Below are positions 16,263 through 24,796 of a stretch of DNA of 55,612 nt, piece after piece. A program made the translations under genes and the position numbers. The DNA comes from Chloroflexota bacterium (GTDB lineage: Bacteria; Chloroflexota; Chloroflexia; Thermomicrobiales; JADLAZ01), in the NCBI GenBank assembly GCA_020849725.1, contig JADLAZ010000130.1:1-55612 (forward strand). Reading direction: 5' to 3'. The notes under the pieces were generated by a model. That model made no database searches. It was not told the DNA's origin and saw nothing but the letters and a program-made list of their open reading frames with translations. Position 1 is the stretch's first letter; every line of letters begins with the position of its first letter.

Positions 16263-17206
16263 CCGGCGGGCAGCGCGCCCCACTCGGCCCAGGAGCCATC
16301 GTAGAGGGCGACGATCGGTACGCCCAACGCCCGCAGCGCCACGTACGGCAGCGCCGCGCCAGCGCCGAATAGGCCGTACACGGCCGGTCGCTCGCCGCCA
16401 CTCAGCAGCGCTCCATAGCGGGCACGCAGCGTGCTGGCCGGCAGGAAGCCGCCGCCGGGGCCGGTCAGGTGCTCCGGCCAGGGCGCCGGCAGCGCACCGG
16501 GAATCGCGCCGGTCTGCAGACGGCCGCCCCAGGTCTCCTGGCGCTCCTCGGTCGACCGGCCGTCGATGGCGCGCCCGTCCGCCGCCAGCCGCGCCACCTC
16601 CTCGGCCTCGACGATGCGCTCTGGCTGGGGAGCCTCGACATAATCGACCGACGGCAGCCGGCGCTGATCGGTCGTCAGCGGCCGACCAGAGGCCAGCCAG
16701 GCCTGGCTACCGCCGTCCAGCAGGTGGACCCGCTCGTGGCCGGTGAACTCCAGCAGCCAGACCAGCCGCGCCGCCCAGCGCCCGCCCTCGTCGTCGTAGG
16801 CGACGACGGTCGCCTGCCGGTCGATGCCGAGCGCACCCAGCCAGGCAGCGCGGCGCGGCGGGCCGACGAGCATGCCGTAGGTCGGGTTGTGCGTCTCAAT
16901 CGTGTCCTGCCACCAGGCGTGGACGGCGCCGGGCAGGTGACCGGCGCGGTAGTGGCGCAGCGGCGACAGATCGACCAGCCGCAGCGTCGGGTCGTCGAGC
17001 CGGCCGGCGATCCAGTCGGCATCGACCAGCAGGCCGCCGGCCGGATAGCCCTTGGCCGTCACCGGCTGATAGGCGGCAGGCGCGGGCGGCGAGTTGGTGG
17101 TAGTCGGCAGCGCGCAGCCGGTCAGCGCCAGCGCCAGGCACAGACGGAGCACGGCGCGGCCGATCGCGCGCGTGCGCGGGCTGAGGGACGGAAACCCGGT
17201 AGGCAC
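16259..17206 (-). CDS. Rhodanese-like (thiosulfate sulfurtransferase fold) lipoprotein lacking the catalytic cysteine
   Basis: A 315-residue tandem rhodanese protein exported as a lipoprotein: LALALTGC is a clear lipobox. Domain 1 has LLVDADWIAGRLDDPTLRLVDL, HYRAGHLPGAVH and TVVAYDDEGGRWAARLVWLL, as in sulfurtransferases. Domain 2 has DGRSTEERQ and GAIPGALPAPW. Where active enzymes have a Cys loop (YCGxGVTA type), this one reads AVYGLFGAGAALPYVAL (about residues 275-292), and no Cys occurs in the mature domains. Sulfur transfer by the usual mechanism is therefore excluded; a binding or structural role at the membrane is inferred. The start is GTG 17206 behind GGGGGAG. Confidence 0.82.
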   Translation of the reverse strand: MPTGFPSLSPRTRAIGRAVLRLCLALALTGCALPTTTNSPPAPAAYQPVTAKGYPAGGLLVDADWIAGRLDDPTLRLVDLSPLRHYRAGHLPGAVHAWWQDTIETHNPTYGMLVGPPRRAAWLGALGIDRQATVVAYDDEGGRWAARLVWLLEFTGHERVHLLDGGSQAWLASGRPLTTDQRRLPSVDYVEAPQPERIVEAEEVARLAADGRAIDGRSTEERQETWGGRLQTGAIPGALPAPWPEHLTGPGGGFLPASTLRARYGALLSGGERPAVYGLFGAGAALPYVALRALGVPIVALYDGSWAEWGALPAG

Positions 17207-17261
17207 AGACTCCCCCTGGAGCCAGCCGCGGTCACGCGCCGGGCCAGACACGCTGCCGGAC

Positions 17262-18476
17262 CTACGAGCGCGCTGCCGCCACCAGTTCCTGGCGACGGGC
17301 GATGAGGGAGTGGTAGATCTGGTCCAGCTCGCGGCCGCGATGGCGCCAGGAGTAGTCGGTCTCGGCCAGGCGGCGCAAGCGCGCGGTGCGCTCACGCGCC
17401 GCGGCCGGGTTGCGCACCAGCGCCAGAATCGCGTTGGCCAGCTCCTCGACGTTGCCCGAGGGCGCGTAGTAGCCGTCGCCGCCGAGGATCTCGCGGGCGA
17501 CCGGCGTGTCGAACGCCACGACCGGCAGGCCGCTGGCGATGTAGTTGTAGATCTTGCCGGCGCCCTCCGTCGCCGACAGCTTCGGCGCGACGGCGATGTC
17601 GCCCAGCGCCAGGAAGCGGTGGGCGGTCGCGTAGGGGATGCGGCCGGGGAAGCTGGTGTGGCGCGTCAGCCCCAGCCGGGCCGCCTGCCGGGCGTAGGTG
17701 TCGACACCGGGATAGCCCATGATCAGGAAGAACGCCTCCGGCGCGGCGGCGACGACCCGCTGGGCTGCCTGCAAGAGCAGATCCGTGCCCTGGTACGGCG
17801 CGAGCAGGCCCAGATAGACGATGACCGGCCGGTCCGGGGTGATGCCGAAGCGCGCCCGCAGCTCGGCGCGCTCGTCCGGCGCCAGCGCCTGCGGCTGGAA
17901 GCGCTCGGTGTTGACAGCGTCGGGCAGCGGCCGTGCCTGAACGCCCGACAGCCCGGTCTGACGCAACTGGTCGACGGCGTGATGCGATGAGGTGATAACG
18001 ACGTCGGCGGTGCGATTGAGGTGGTGCTCCAGCCGGCGCATGCTGCCAAGCAATGGGTTGGTCGGCCGGACGAAGTGATGGTCGAGCATTTCGGCGGTCA
18101 TGCTGCCCTGGTAGTCGAACAGCAGCGGCACGCCCAGCGCGCGGGCGACGACGCTGCCGATGAGCGCGCCCTCGTGCAGGTGGGCGTGGACGACATGCGG
18201 TCGCACCGTCAGCGCCGTCGCCAGCGTCCTCATGGATAGCATGGCGTCGAAGTAGAGCTTGTGGCGCGACGACCCGACCTGGACACCCTTGCGCCAGGGT
18301 ACGTCGAGACTGCGGCGGATGTCGAGGCCGGCCACGCCGTCGCCGGTGTGATAGGTGCAGATCGTCACCCGGTGCCCGAGCGATTGCAGCGCCAGCGTCT
18401 CCTCCAGGATGCGGACGTGGCAGCCGTAGTCCGCGAAGAAGGAGGTTGGCGCGATCATCAGAACTCGGAATGGCAC
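17262..18476 (-). CDS. GT4-family glycosyltransferase
   Basis: A 404-residue GT-B fold enzyme. The N-terminal Rossmann domain opens RVLMIAPTSFFADYGCHVRI, and VHAHLHEGALIG marks the acceptor side. The C-terminal domain has PVIVYLGLLAPYQGTDLLLQA and the nucleotide-sugar site SATEGAGKIYNYIASGLPVVAFD (the EX7E-like region). These enzymes transfer a hexose from NDP-sugar to lipids or polysaccharides at the inner membrane face. The product is not predictable because no polysaccharide cluster surrounds it. GTG 18476 is preferred (GGAG upstream, homology starts there); an ATG at 18569 would add a non-homologous leader. It is divergent from prsW. Confidence 0.87.
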   Translation of the reverse strand: MPFRVLMIAPTSFFADYGCHVRILEETLALQSLGHRVTICTYHTGDGVAGLDIRRSLDVPWRKGVQVGSSRHKLYFDAMLSMRTLATALTVRPHVVHAHLHEGALIGSVVARALGVPLLFDYQGSMTAEMLDHHFVRPTNPLLGSMRRLEHHLNRTADVVITSSHHAVDQLRQTGLSGVQARPLPDAVNTERFQPQALAPDERAELRARFGITPDRPVIVYLGLLAPYQGTDLLLQAAQRVVAAAPEAFFLIMGYPGVDTYARQAARLGLTRHTSFPGRIPYATAHRFLALGDIAVAPKLSATEGAGKIYNYIASGLPVVAFDTPVAREILGGDGYYAPSGNVEELANAILALVRNPAAARERTARLRRLAETDYSWRHRGRELDQIYHSLIARRQELVAAARS

Positions 18477-18691
18477 GCTTGCGACTGCTCCTTGGTAGCG
18501 CAACACTGACGCCCGGCCGGGCCGGCGGATTGTACCGGCAGCATCGTCAACCGTAAAGCAATGGCGCACGCCCGCCAGTGGGCGTTGCCGGCGCCGCGCG
18601 TGCCCGCTAGAATCGTGCAGCGGGCTGTTTCACCAGTAGACGCTGCGGCCAGGGGCACGGTTGCGCGCGGCGTCGGGCGAGGGCGAGAGGC

Positions 18692-19711
18692 ATGGGGTGG
18701 GAAGCGCTCGTGCTCGCCACGCTGGCGGCCGGTTTGCCGACAGCGATGTTTCTGGCGCTGGTCTGGTGGCTGGATCGCTACGAGACGGAACCGACCCACC
18801 TGCTGGTGGTGACGTTCATGTGGGGGGTGCTGCCGGCGGCGGTGCTGGCGGTGGTGCTCGATGTGGCGCTGTCGACACCGCTGGCGGCGCTGGGTGACCC
18901 GGCCGCCGAATGGCAGCGGGCGCGCCTGCTGGCGCCACTGGTCGAGGAGACAGTCAAGGGCGCGGCCCTGGTGTCGCTAATCGCCTGGCGGCGCAGTGAG
19001 TTCAACGGTGTCCTGGATGGCATCGTCTACGGCGCGGTTGTCGGGCTGGGCTTCGCCTTCACCGAGAACTGGCTGACCTACCTGGCGCTGTTCGGCAGTG
19101 CGGAGGCCGGGCCGGGGCTGCTGCTCGTGCCGCTGCGCGCGGTCGTCTTTGGGCTGAACCATCCGGTCTTCAGCGGGCTGTTCGGCGCGAGTCTCGGCTG
19201 GGCGTTCTATCACGGCGGGCGCTGGTCGCGTCGTGGTGTGCCGCTGCTGGGGCTGGCGGCGGCGGTCGGGTTGCACTACCTGCACAACGCGCTGGCGGCC
19301 GGGCAGTGGGGCGCCTGGTGGGCGCTGCCGCTGGCGATCGTCGCCGATTGGAGTGGCGTGGCGCTGCTGGTGGCGCTGGTGGCGTTGGCCTGGGTGAGCG
19401 AGCGGCGGTGGCTGCGGGACGGGCTGCGCGACGAAGTGTCGCTGGGCACGCTCACCACTGGCGAGTTTCGTCGTGTCGTCAGCCACCGTCGGCGAGCGGC
19501 GGCCGAGCTGCGCGCCTTTCAGCGGCTGGGCTGGCGCGGCTACCGCCAGGTCGCTCGCCACCATCAGGCGCTGACCGAGCTGGCGTTTGCCCGCATGCAT
19601 CCCCGCTGTGTCGCCGATGACCGGCACGCGCCGGCCGACCTGGACCGCCTGCGGGCACTGGTGCGGCGCCGGCGACCGGCGCTGGCCGAGGCTGGCGCCC
19701 CGGTCAAATAG
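18692..19711 (+). CDS. prsW: PrsW-family intramembrane metalloprotease
   Basis: A 339-residue multi-pass membrane protein of the PrsW/CAAX-like glutamic protease superfamily. It shows LVEETVKGAAL (E85 E86 ... K89, the EExxxK motif), DGIVYGAVVGLGFAFTEN, GLNHPVFSGLFG and LHYLHNAL, which carry the conserved Glu/His residues within predicted helices. About eight hydrophobic segments lie in residues 5-235. A basic cytoplasmic tail of ~100 residues (RRAAAELRAFQRL...) follows. In Bacillus, PrsW clips an anti-sigma factor, but no sigma/anti-sigma pair is seen here, so its target is unknown. The start is ATG 18692 after GCGAGAGG. Confidence 0.85.
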   Translation: MGWEALVLATLAAGLPTAMFLALVWWLDRYETEPTHLLVVTFMWGVLPAAVLAVVLDVALSTPLAALGDPAAEWQRARLLAPLVEETVKGAALVSLIAWRRSEFNGVLDGIVYGAVVGLGFAFTENWLTYLALFGSAEAGPGLLLVPLRAVVFGLNHPVFSGLFGASLGWAFYHGGRWSRRGVPLLGLAAAVGLHYLHNALAAGQWGAWWALPLAIVADWSGVALLVALVALAWVSERRWLRDGLRDEVSLGTLTTGEFRRVVSHRRRAAAELRAFQRLGWRGYRQVARHHQALTELAFARMHPRCVADDRHAPADLDRLRALVRRRRPALAEAGAPVK

Positions 19712-19730
19712 GAGCCACCGGCGGCCGGCG

Positions 19731-20087
19731 TCAGCCGACCGGCGGCGGCGCGCTGGATCGCGGCGGGCAGAGCCAGGTCAGGCCGTAGGCGCGCATGCTG
19801 TCGATCACCGGCACCAGGGCGTGGCCCTTGTCAGTTAGCGCGTACTCGACACGCGGCGGCACCTCGGCGAAGCAGCGCCGGGTGACGATGCGCTCCGCCT
19901 CGAGGCGGCGCAGGCGCTCGGAGAGAGTCTTGGGACTGATGCCCTCCAAGGACCGTTCCAACTGATTGAACCGCTTGTGGCCGCCGACCAGATCGCGAAT
20001 GATCAGCGGCGTCCACTTGTTGCCGATAATCTTGGCCGTCTCGTCGACCGGGCAGATTTTGCGCCGGGCCTGGGTCACGTCAACCAT
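19731..20087 (-). CDS. HxlR-family winged-helix transcriptional regulator
   Basis: A 118-residue HxlR-type regulator: CPVDETAKIIGNKWTPLIIRDLVGGHKRFNQLERSLEGISPKTLSERLRRLEA is the family winged helix-turn-helix, followed by the wing VPPRVEYALTDKGHAL. C12 is the N-terminal cysteine that many members use to sense redox or electrophiles. It is divergent from the SRPBCC gene, whose promoter shares the 223-bp gap, so that gene is the likely target. ATG 20087 follows GAGGAGG. Confidence 0.9.
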   Translation of the reverse strand: MVDVTQARRKICPVDETAKIIGNKWTPLIIRDLVGGHKRFNQLERSLEGISPKTLSERLRRLEAERIVTRRCFAEVPPRVEYALTDKGHALVPVIDSMRAYGLTWLCPPRSSAPPPVG

Positions 20088-20140
20088 GCGCGCCTCCTCA
20101 CTGAGGACCGCACCAGGGGAAACCTAGTTACCACTCGGGA

Positions 20141-20149
20141 AGTATACCA
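20141..20149 (-). promoter_or_regulatory. Extended -10 promoter for the HxlR gene with overlapping TACCAC direct repeats
   Basis: On the minus strand TG-G-TATACT forms an extended -10 element 54 bp ahead of the HxlR start. TACCAC occurs twice on the plus strand, at 20129-20134 and 20145-20150 (16-bp offset), covering this element, and may be the regulator's binding site. No -35 consensus is seen, as expected for an extended -10. Operator assignment is inference. Confidence 0.4.
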
Positions 20150-20310
20150 CAGTCGTGCCCGCTGGCCGGCGGCCAACGCCGGCATCGTCTCGCGCGTCAG
20201 ACGTGCGGTCGGCTCGGTGGCGCGATTATCCAGTGTCCCGGTTTGCACGTAGCAATCGATGACAGACAGCGGCGGCGACACGGGCGCCAGCGCCACGGGA
20301 GGGAATCGGT

Positions 20311-20820
20311 ATGGCTGACTACGCATTTACGACCTACTGGCACATCGAGGCGCCGATCGAGGCTGCCTGGGAGGCGATCCATGCTACGCGCGACTGGCCG
20401 CGCTGGTGGCCATACGTCCAGCAGGTGACGACGCTGGCGGAAGGCGAGCCGGGCGGCGTCGGCACGCTCCAGCGCCAGGTGTGGCGCACGGCGCTGCCGT
20501 ACTCATTCGTCTTCGACGCGCGCACCGTGACGGTCGAGCGACCGCGCCGGTTGGCGGCCGAAACGGTCGGCGAGTTGACCGGGCACGGCTGCTGGGAGTT
20601 GACCGAAGACGGGCCGGTGACGATCGTGCGCTACGACTGGAACGTGCGCACGACCAAAGGCTGGATGAACCTGGTGGCGCCGGTGGCTCGCCCGATCTTC
20701 GCCTGGAACCACCGGCGGGTGATGGATGCGGGCGGCGATGGGCTGGCCCGCTGGCTGGGCACACGCCTGGCGCGGCCGTCCGTCCACACCGTCCACACCG
20801 TCGCGCCGGCCGTCGGTTGA
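20311..20820 (+). CDS. SRPBCC (START/Bet v1-like) family protein
   Basis: A 169-residue helix-grip protein: YWHIEAPIEAAWEAIHATRDWPRWWPYVQQV is the standard opening of polyketide cyclase/dehydrase-like SRPBCC proteins. It continues with strand-rich central parts (PYSFVFDARTVTVERPRRLAAETVGELTGHG) and a C-terminal helix (ARPIFAWNHRRVMDAGGDGL). It probably binds a hydrophobic ligand; no catalytic residue can be assigned. It is controlled, by position, by the divergent HxlR regulator. ATG 20311 is preceded by GGGAGGG. The tail has a short repeat (VHTVHTV). Confidence 0.85.
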   Translation: MADYAFTTYWHIEAPIEAAWEAIHATRDWPRWWPYVQQVTTLAEGEPGGVGTLQRQVWRTALPYSFVFDARTVTVERPRRLAAETVGELTGHGCWELTEDGPVTIVRYDWNVRTTKGWMNLVAPVARPIFAWNHRRVMDAGGDGLARWLGTRLARPSVHTVHTVAPAVG

Positions 20821-20835
20821 GGGGTCCCACGAGCG

Positions 20836-21423
20836 CTACGTGTCGGCAGTCGCGTCGGCCAGGTCGTCGTCACGCTCGAACAGTGCTGCCACCGGCATCG
20901 TCCAGCCCGGCACGACATCGTCGCCGTCGAGCGTGTCGGTCTCGGTCAGGATGCGCACCGCCGTCGGCGAGCGATAGACGGCGGCGGTGCGGCGGCGCGG
21001 GTTGACGACGATGACCATGCGCGTGCCGTGGGCGAGCCACAGCGCGACCTTGTCGTCCACCTCGGTGTACAGGTCGTTCGGTGAGATCACCTCGACGACC
21101 AGGTCCGGCGCGCCTGACCGGTAGCCGGTCAGCCTGCCCGCGGCGCCCAGCCGCTCACGGCTGATAAAGGCCACGTCCGCGGCGCGCACCGTGTCCGGGT
21201 CGCTGGCCAGGTGGTAGCCAGGTTCGCCAGCCCGGACCCGACCCAGGCGGTGCGATTGCACATACGGTCCAAGTGATGCCGCAATCGCCACGACAATTCC
21301 ACCATGCTCGTCACCGGTCGGCGCCATCGTCCGCAACTCTCCCGCGATGAGTTCATGACGCATGCCGTCATCCGGGAGGCGCAGCAAATCCTCAGCAGTC
21401 ATCAGCCGCGTGGCCGTCGCCAT
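20836..21423 (-). CDS. Uma2-family (DUF820) PD-(D/E)xK nuclease-like protein
   Basis: A 195-residue protein. MTAEDLLRLPDDGMRHELIAGEL is the typical Uma2 start. The restriction-like core shows VRAADVAFI, then PDLVVEVISPNDLYTEVDDKVALWLAHGTRMVIVVNPRRRTAAVYR, with Asp, Glu-x-Ile and Lys at the expected PD-(D/E)xK places. Such genes are strongly expanded in Chloroflexota and Cyanobacteria, and their biological role is unproven. ATG 21423 is preferred to the upstream 21468. The stop converges on the SRPBCC gene, 15 bp away. Confidence 0.85.
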   Translation of the reverse strand: MATATRLMTAEDLLRLPDDGMRHELIAGELRTMAPTGDEHGGIVVAIAASLGPYVQSHRLGRVRAGEPGYHLASDPDTVRAADVAFISRERLGAAGRLTGYRSGAPDLVVEVISPNDLYTEVDDKVALWLAHGTRMVIVVNPRRRTAAVYRSPTAVRILTETDTLDGDDVVPGWTMPVAALFERDDDLADATADT

Positions 21424-21567
21424 GCCGTGCCCCTTCCCCGTCGCCAGCGTTCCGTACTCCACCAGCATTCTACCGCCGCTTCCCGCTGCCGGCCGCGGCG
21501 GAGCGGCGGTGGGTCAGGGGTGGTGCGGATGAGACGGCTGCGCCCGTGCCCGCGGCGCGGAGCTGAG

Positions 21568-22158
21568 TTACGACCGGGCGAGCGCGACGACCTTGATCTC
21601 GATCGACTGCCCAGGCAGCGCCAGGCTGGCGTAGGCGACCCGCCAGCCGAAGCCAGCGTCGATAACGGTCAGGCGCGGCACACCGGCGACCATCGCGCTC
21701 GACACGCCGGCCGTCAGTCAGCTCATGGCGCGGCGACGAGTGGCGCCGGTGAAGCGAGTGCTGATGACGGCCTGAGCGGCCGGCGTGGCCGATGCCCGAC
21801 TGACGGCGCCGATGAGGAACGCCAGCAGCAGCCAGCTGTAGCCGGGCGCCAGCCCGATGCCGATGGCGCTCGCTGCCAAACAGCCCAGCGCCACCAGCAG
21901 CGTCCGCCGGTAGCCGCGCTGGTCGGCCAGCGGCCCGGCGACCAGGCCCAGCCCGGCCGCGACCAGCGCGCTGATGGCCGGCAGTTGGCCGAGCAGAACC
22001 ACGCTCACCGTCAGATCGCGGGCGATGATCGGCAAGAAAGGGCCGAGTGCGAAGCCAGCCAGGCTGCTGAGGAAGGTCACCAGCGCCAGCGTCGGCGGGA
22101 CCCAGCGGTCGCACGTGCCGGTCACCGGCGCGGCCGAGGCCGATACGGTGCTGATCAT
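21568..22158 (-). pseudogene. Truncated MFS transporter with an in-frame stop
   Basis: From ATG 22158 (AGGAGG upstream) the frame encodes the first half of a major facilitator: five hydrophobic helices with GLVAGPLADQRGYRRTLLVALG, the conserved loop 2-3 motif, and VISTRFTGATRRRAMS. A TGA at 21718-21720 falls where homologues have Trp. The frame then continues as LTAGVSSAMVAGVPRLTVIDAGFGWRVAYASLALPG before drifting into unrelated sequence and stopping at 21568. The gene thus has both a nonsense mutation and a missing C-terminal half and cannot make a 12-helix transporter. The 22174-22444 gap upstream holds nothing recognisable except a short CTACCCATT direct repeat. Confidence 0.82.
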
Positions 22159-22444
22159 GGGGAGCCTCCTCATGCTGGCGTTGCCACTGCCGCGTCCGCC
22201 GGTCCGCGGTTCGCGTCACAACGGCCACGCCGGCCACACTCCGACTCTAGCCCTGGCCGAGTCGGCCCCCATCGGTGGGACTACCCATTCGGGCTACCCA
22301 TTTCCGTGCTGCCGGCCCTGGCGCTCGACCACCCCATCCGGCCTGGTCAGCAGGACGCACGCCACCACGCTGCGCGTATGGGCATCCAAGCCCTGACATC
22401 GCGGAAAGAGGACTTGCCTGCCCTTGTGAGACCTCCTGGCGCTC

Positions 22445-23350
22445 CTACCGTTGCGCGCGCACGTGCAGTGCCAAAGCCGCCAGGACGCGCCGATGGTAGT
22501 CGCTGACGGCGAAGGTCGACACACGACTGAGCGGGAGCAGGTCGAGGCCGGCCTCGCGCAGGAAGGTCTTGGCGGTGACGGGATAGCCGGTGTGAACGAC
22601 GACATCGGCGACGGTGAGGAACATCTGCAGCCGCTCAGCGTCCTCGGGGGCGGTGGCGAAGGTGGCGCACAGCCGGACGAGCAGCGTCGGGTAGACGTTG
22701 GCAGCGATGCCGCAGTAGCCGCGGGCGCCGTCGCGCAACGAGTCCAGCAGCGTCGTCGCGTCGGCGTTGTAGATGCCCAGTGGCGTGCCGCGTGCCGCCT
22801 GGACCTTGGCCCGCACCTGCTCGACCGAGCGCGAGGTCTCCTTGAGCAGGTGGAAGCGGCCGGTTGACGCCGCCCAGGCGACGAGATCGGGCGGCAGCAG
22901 CCGATGGTATGGCGCGGGACACTCGTAGAGCGCCAGCGGCAGTGGGTCGGTCAGTCGCAGCAGGTCTTCAACGCGCCCGCGCCAGGTGGCGTCGTCCTCG
23001 ACCGGCTCGGCCATCATGCCCGACAGCACCGTCACGGCGGCGACGCCAGTATCGGCCAGCCGGCCTATGAAGTCGGCCTGCGCCGCGACCGAGCGGTCGA
23101 ACGTGCCCGACGCTACCACCGGCACGCGCCCGGCGACGCGCCGCACGACCCGGCCGGCCAGATCGAGCCGCTCGGCATCGTCGAGCGCGAACATCTCGCT
23201 CGACTGCGCCACGGCAAACAAGCCGGCGACACCGGCCTCAAGATACCAGTCGGTCAGGCGATCGACGGCTGGCCAGTCGATCCGATTGTCGGCCGTGAGC
23301 GGCGTCAGCATCGGCGGCCAGACACCAGCCGGAAACGGAGACGCGACCAT
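22445..23350 (-). CDS. DapA-family class I aldolase, divergent paralogue
   Basis: A 301-residue TIM-barrel protein of the DHDPS/NAL superfamily. The Schiff-base lysine is Lys170 in FHLLKETSRS, and the Tyr motif is LALYECPAP. The usual GTTGE pyruvate-binding loop is changed to VAQSSEMF, so the substrate probably differs from that of DapA and of the first paralogue at 8.5 kb. It lies directly downstream of the GH172 gene in the same orientation (31 bp between them), so the two probably form an operon. That context suggests a carbohydrate-derived 2-keto acid as substrate, by inference. The start is ATG 23350. Confidence 0.85.
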   Translation of the reverse strand: MVASPFPAGVWPPMLTPLTADNRIDWPAVDRLTDWYLEAGVAGLFAVAQSSEMFALDDAERLDLAGRVVRRVAGRVPVVASGTFDRSVAAQADFIGRLADTGVAAVTVLSGMMAEPVEDDATWRGRVEDLLRLTDPLPLALYECPAPYHRLLPPDLVAWAASTGRFHLLKETSRSVEQVRAKVQAARGTPLGIYNADATTLLDSLRDGARGYCGIAANVYPTLLVRLCATFATAPEDAERLQMFLTVADVVVHTGYPVTAKTFLREAGLDLLPLSRVSTFAVSDYHRRVLAALALHVRAQR

Positions 23351-23381
23351 GATGCATCACCTCTCGACTGCGGCCGCCCGA

Positions 23382-24494
23382 TCAGCCGCGCGGCGACGAC
23401 TCGGGACCGGTCTGGACCTCCAGTCCGTCGCGGTCGGGCAGGGCGGGGAAGGGCGCGTGTGGCTCGGCCTGATACCAAAAGGCGGTCGTCGCCATGTCGG
23501 CTGCCAGTGGCAGGAAGCGCCGCCCCGAGCGCCAGCCGAGCGCTTGCAGCGTCACCCGCAAGTCCTGCGCGAAGCGGATTGGATCGAGGATGTGCCAGCG
23601 GTACAGGCCAAAGCGCTGGTTGGCGATGTACAGCCCATCCGGCTTGATCACCTGATGCAGGCCCATGAACGGCGTCGAGAAGGCGCCGTACTGACCCGGC
23701 GGATCCTCGAAGTTCCAGGCGCCACCGAAGTAGTCTTCCGTGCCGGTGCCGACGATGGTGGCGTAGTCGGCGTCGCCGTCGAGGTAGAACTTTATCTCGC
23801 CCTCGCCCCACCAGCCGTTGGCGTTCGGCTGGATCGCCAGGTACGTGCCGGCGTAGTGACCCTGGCCGCACACGCCGTCGAGGACGGTGTGGACCTCCCC
23901 GGTCGGCAGCGGGTTCGAGCGCCGGAACTGGGCGTGCAGGTAGGCGGCGTCGCCCGGTACCGGCGCCAGTGCGTAGGTGAGCTGGAAGGCATAGATCGGG
24001 CATGGCTCGTCCCAGATGTTCTCCAGCGTCAGCCGGGCGCGGCGGCGGAAGGGCATCGGCCAGAAGCAGTTCATGCCGCCGGCCGGTGCCACCGCCACCG
24101 GCAGCGAGCTGAGCGTCGCCGGCACGCCCCAACCCATGCCGAACAGATCGCCCAGCGGCGCCTCGATGCTCGGCGTTGGCTCGTCGTCCCAGTAGCAACG
24201 CAAGATCAGCCGCCGCCACCAGGGTGGCCGAGCCGTGTTCCAGAGGTGCTGGAGCGCGCCCGGTCCCTCGATGTCGGCCAGCGTGATCGTCGCGTGCGCC
24301 GGCACTTGCAGGAAGGGCGATACCTTCCAGCCCGGTCCCAACTCGCGCGCCGGGCCGGCAAACGGGCCGTCGGTGGCCATGCCACCCTGGCCCTTGGCGC
24401 CGGTCATGTTCTCGGCGCTGATCGAGCGGGTGACGGCCGACGACAGCCGTGCCAGGCTGTGCAGGCCGAGGTCGAGCCCGTTGAACGGCAGCAC
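23382..24494 (-). CDS. GH172 (DUF2961) glycosidase
   Basis: A 370-residue DUF2961 protein. The family was classified as GH172 after difructose-anhydride-forming and D-arabinofuranosidase activities were shown. Recognisable blocks are SISAENMTGAKGQGG near the N-terminus, NCFWPMPF, and the double jelly-roll segment WWGEGEIKFYLDGD ... GTGTEDYFGGAW with the conserved acidic residues. The mature enzymes are hexamers or dodecamers of trimers. GTG 24494 is set by AGGAGG just before it; longer upstream reading frames lack homology. No signal peptide is seen. It leads an apparent operon with the divergent DapA-like aldolase and stands divergent from the large LuxR/XRE regulator. A truncated second copy lies at 29.3 kb. 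Confidence 0.88.
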   Translation of the reverse strand: MLPFNGLDLGLHSLARLSSAVTRSISAENMTGAKGQGGMATDGPFAGPARELGPGWKVSPFLQVPAHATITLADIEGPGALQHLWNTARPPWWRRLILRCYWDDEPTPSIEAPLGDLFGMGWGVPATLSSLPVAVAPAGGMNCFWPMPFRRRARLTLENIWDEPCPIYAFQLTYALAPVPGDAAYLHAQFRRSNPLPTGEVHTVLDGVCGQGHYAGTYLAIQPNANGWWGEGEIKFYLDGDADYATIVGTGTEDYFGGAWNFEDPPGQYGAFSTPFMGLHQVIKPDGLYIANQRFGLYRWHILDPIRFAQDLRVTLQALGWRSGRRFLPLAADMATTAFWYQAEPHAPFPALPDRDGLEVQTGPESSPRG

Positions 24495-24796
24495 CGGCAG
24501 TTCCTCCTGCTTCGCGGCGGCACAGCACGGCCAGCGGTGGTAACGACCGCGTGGACCCGGGGCGGCGCAGCCTACCATGGCCGGATGTGGGCACGCAATC
24601 CGAGGCCCAATCGGGCCGACCGTCTGCCGGGGTACCCGACCGCCCACCTCCCTGCGAACATGAAGACGCGCACCCGCACTCACTCGGGCCGGTGGCGGCC
24701 GATTCGCCCACCGGCAAGCTCGATTGGGGTAATGTGTGCTATGCTGTCGACCAATGGCACATGAAAAGAGCATAGAGGTTCGACACGGAGGTGGGC
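24495..24796. other. Divergent intergenic region, GH172 gene / XRE-LuxR regulator
   Basis: This 302-bp gap separates two divergent genes. It contains GGGGCGGCGCAGCCTA (24562-24577), a block repeated upstream of the truncated GH172 copy at 29.5 kb, and the extended -10 element at 24737-24745. No gene is seen in it. Confidence 0.6.
24737..24745 (+). promoter_or_regulatory. Extended -10 promoter candidate for the XRE-LuxR regulator
   Basis: TG-C-TATGCT lies 52 bp upstream of the regulator's ATG, in the most AT-rich part of the divergent gap. No good -35 hexamer is present at the usual distance. Confidence 0.35.

Noticed and set aside
24770..24790. GAGGTTCGACACGG, resembling a tRNA T-loop
   Set aside because: No acceptor stem or anticodon arm can be built around it; it overlaps the regulator's ribosome-binding site.
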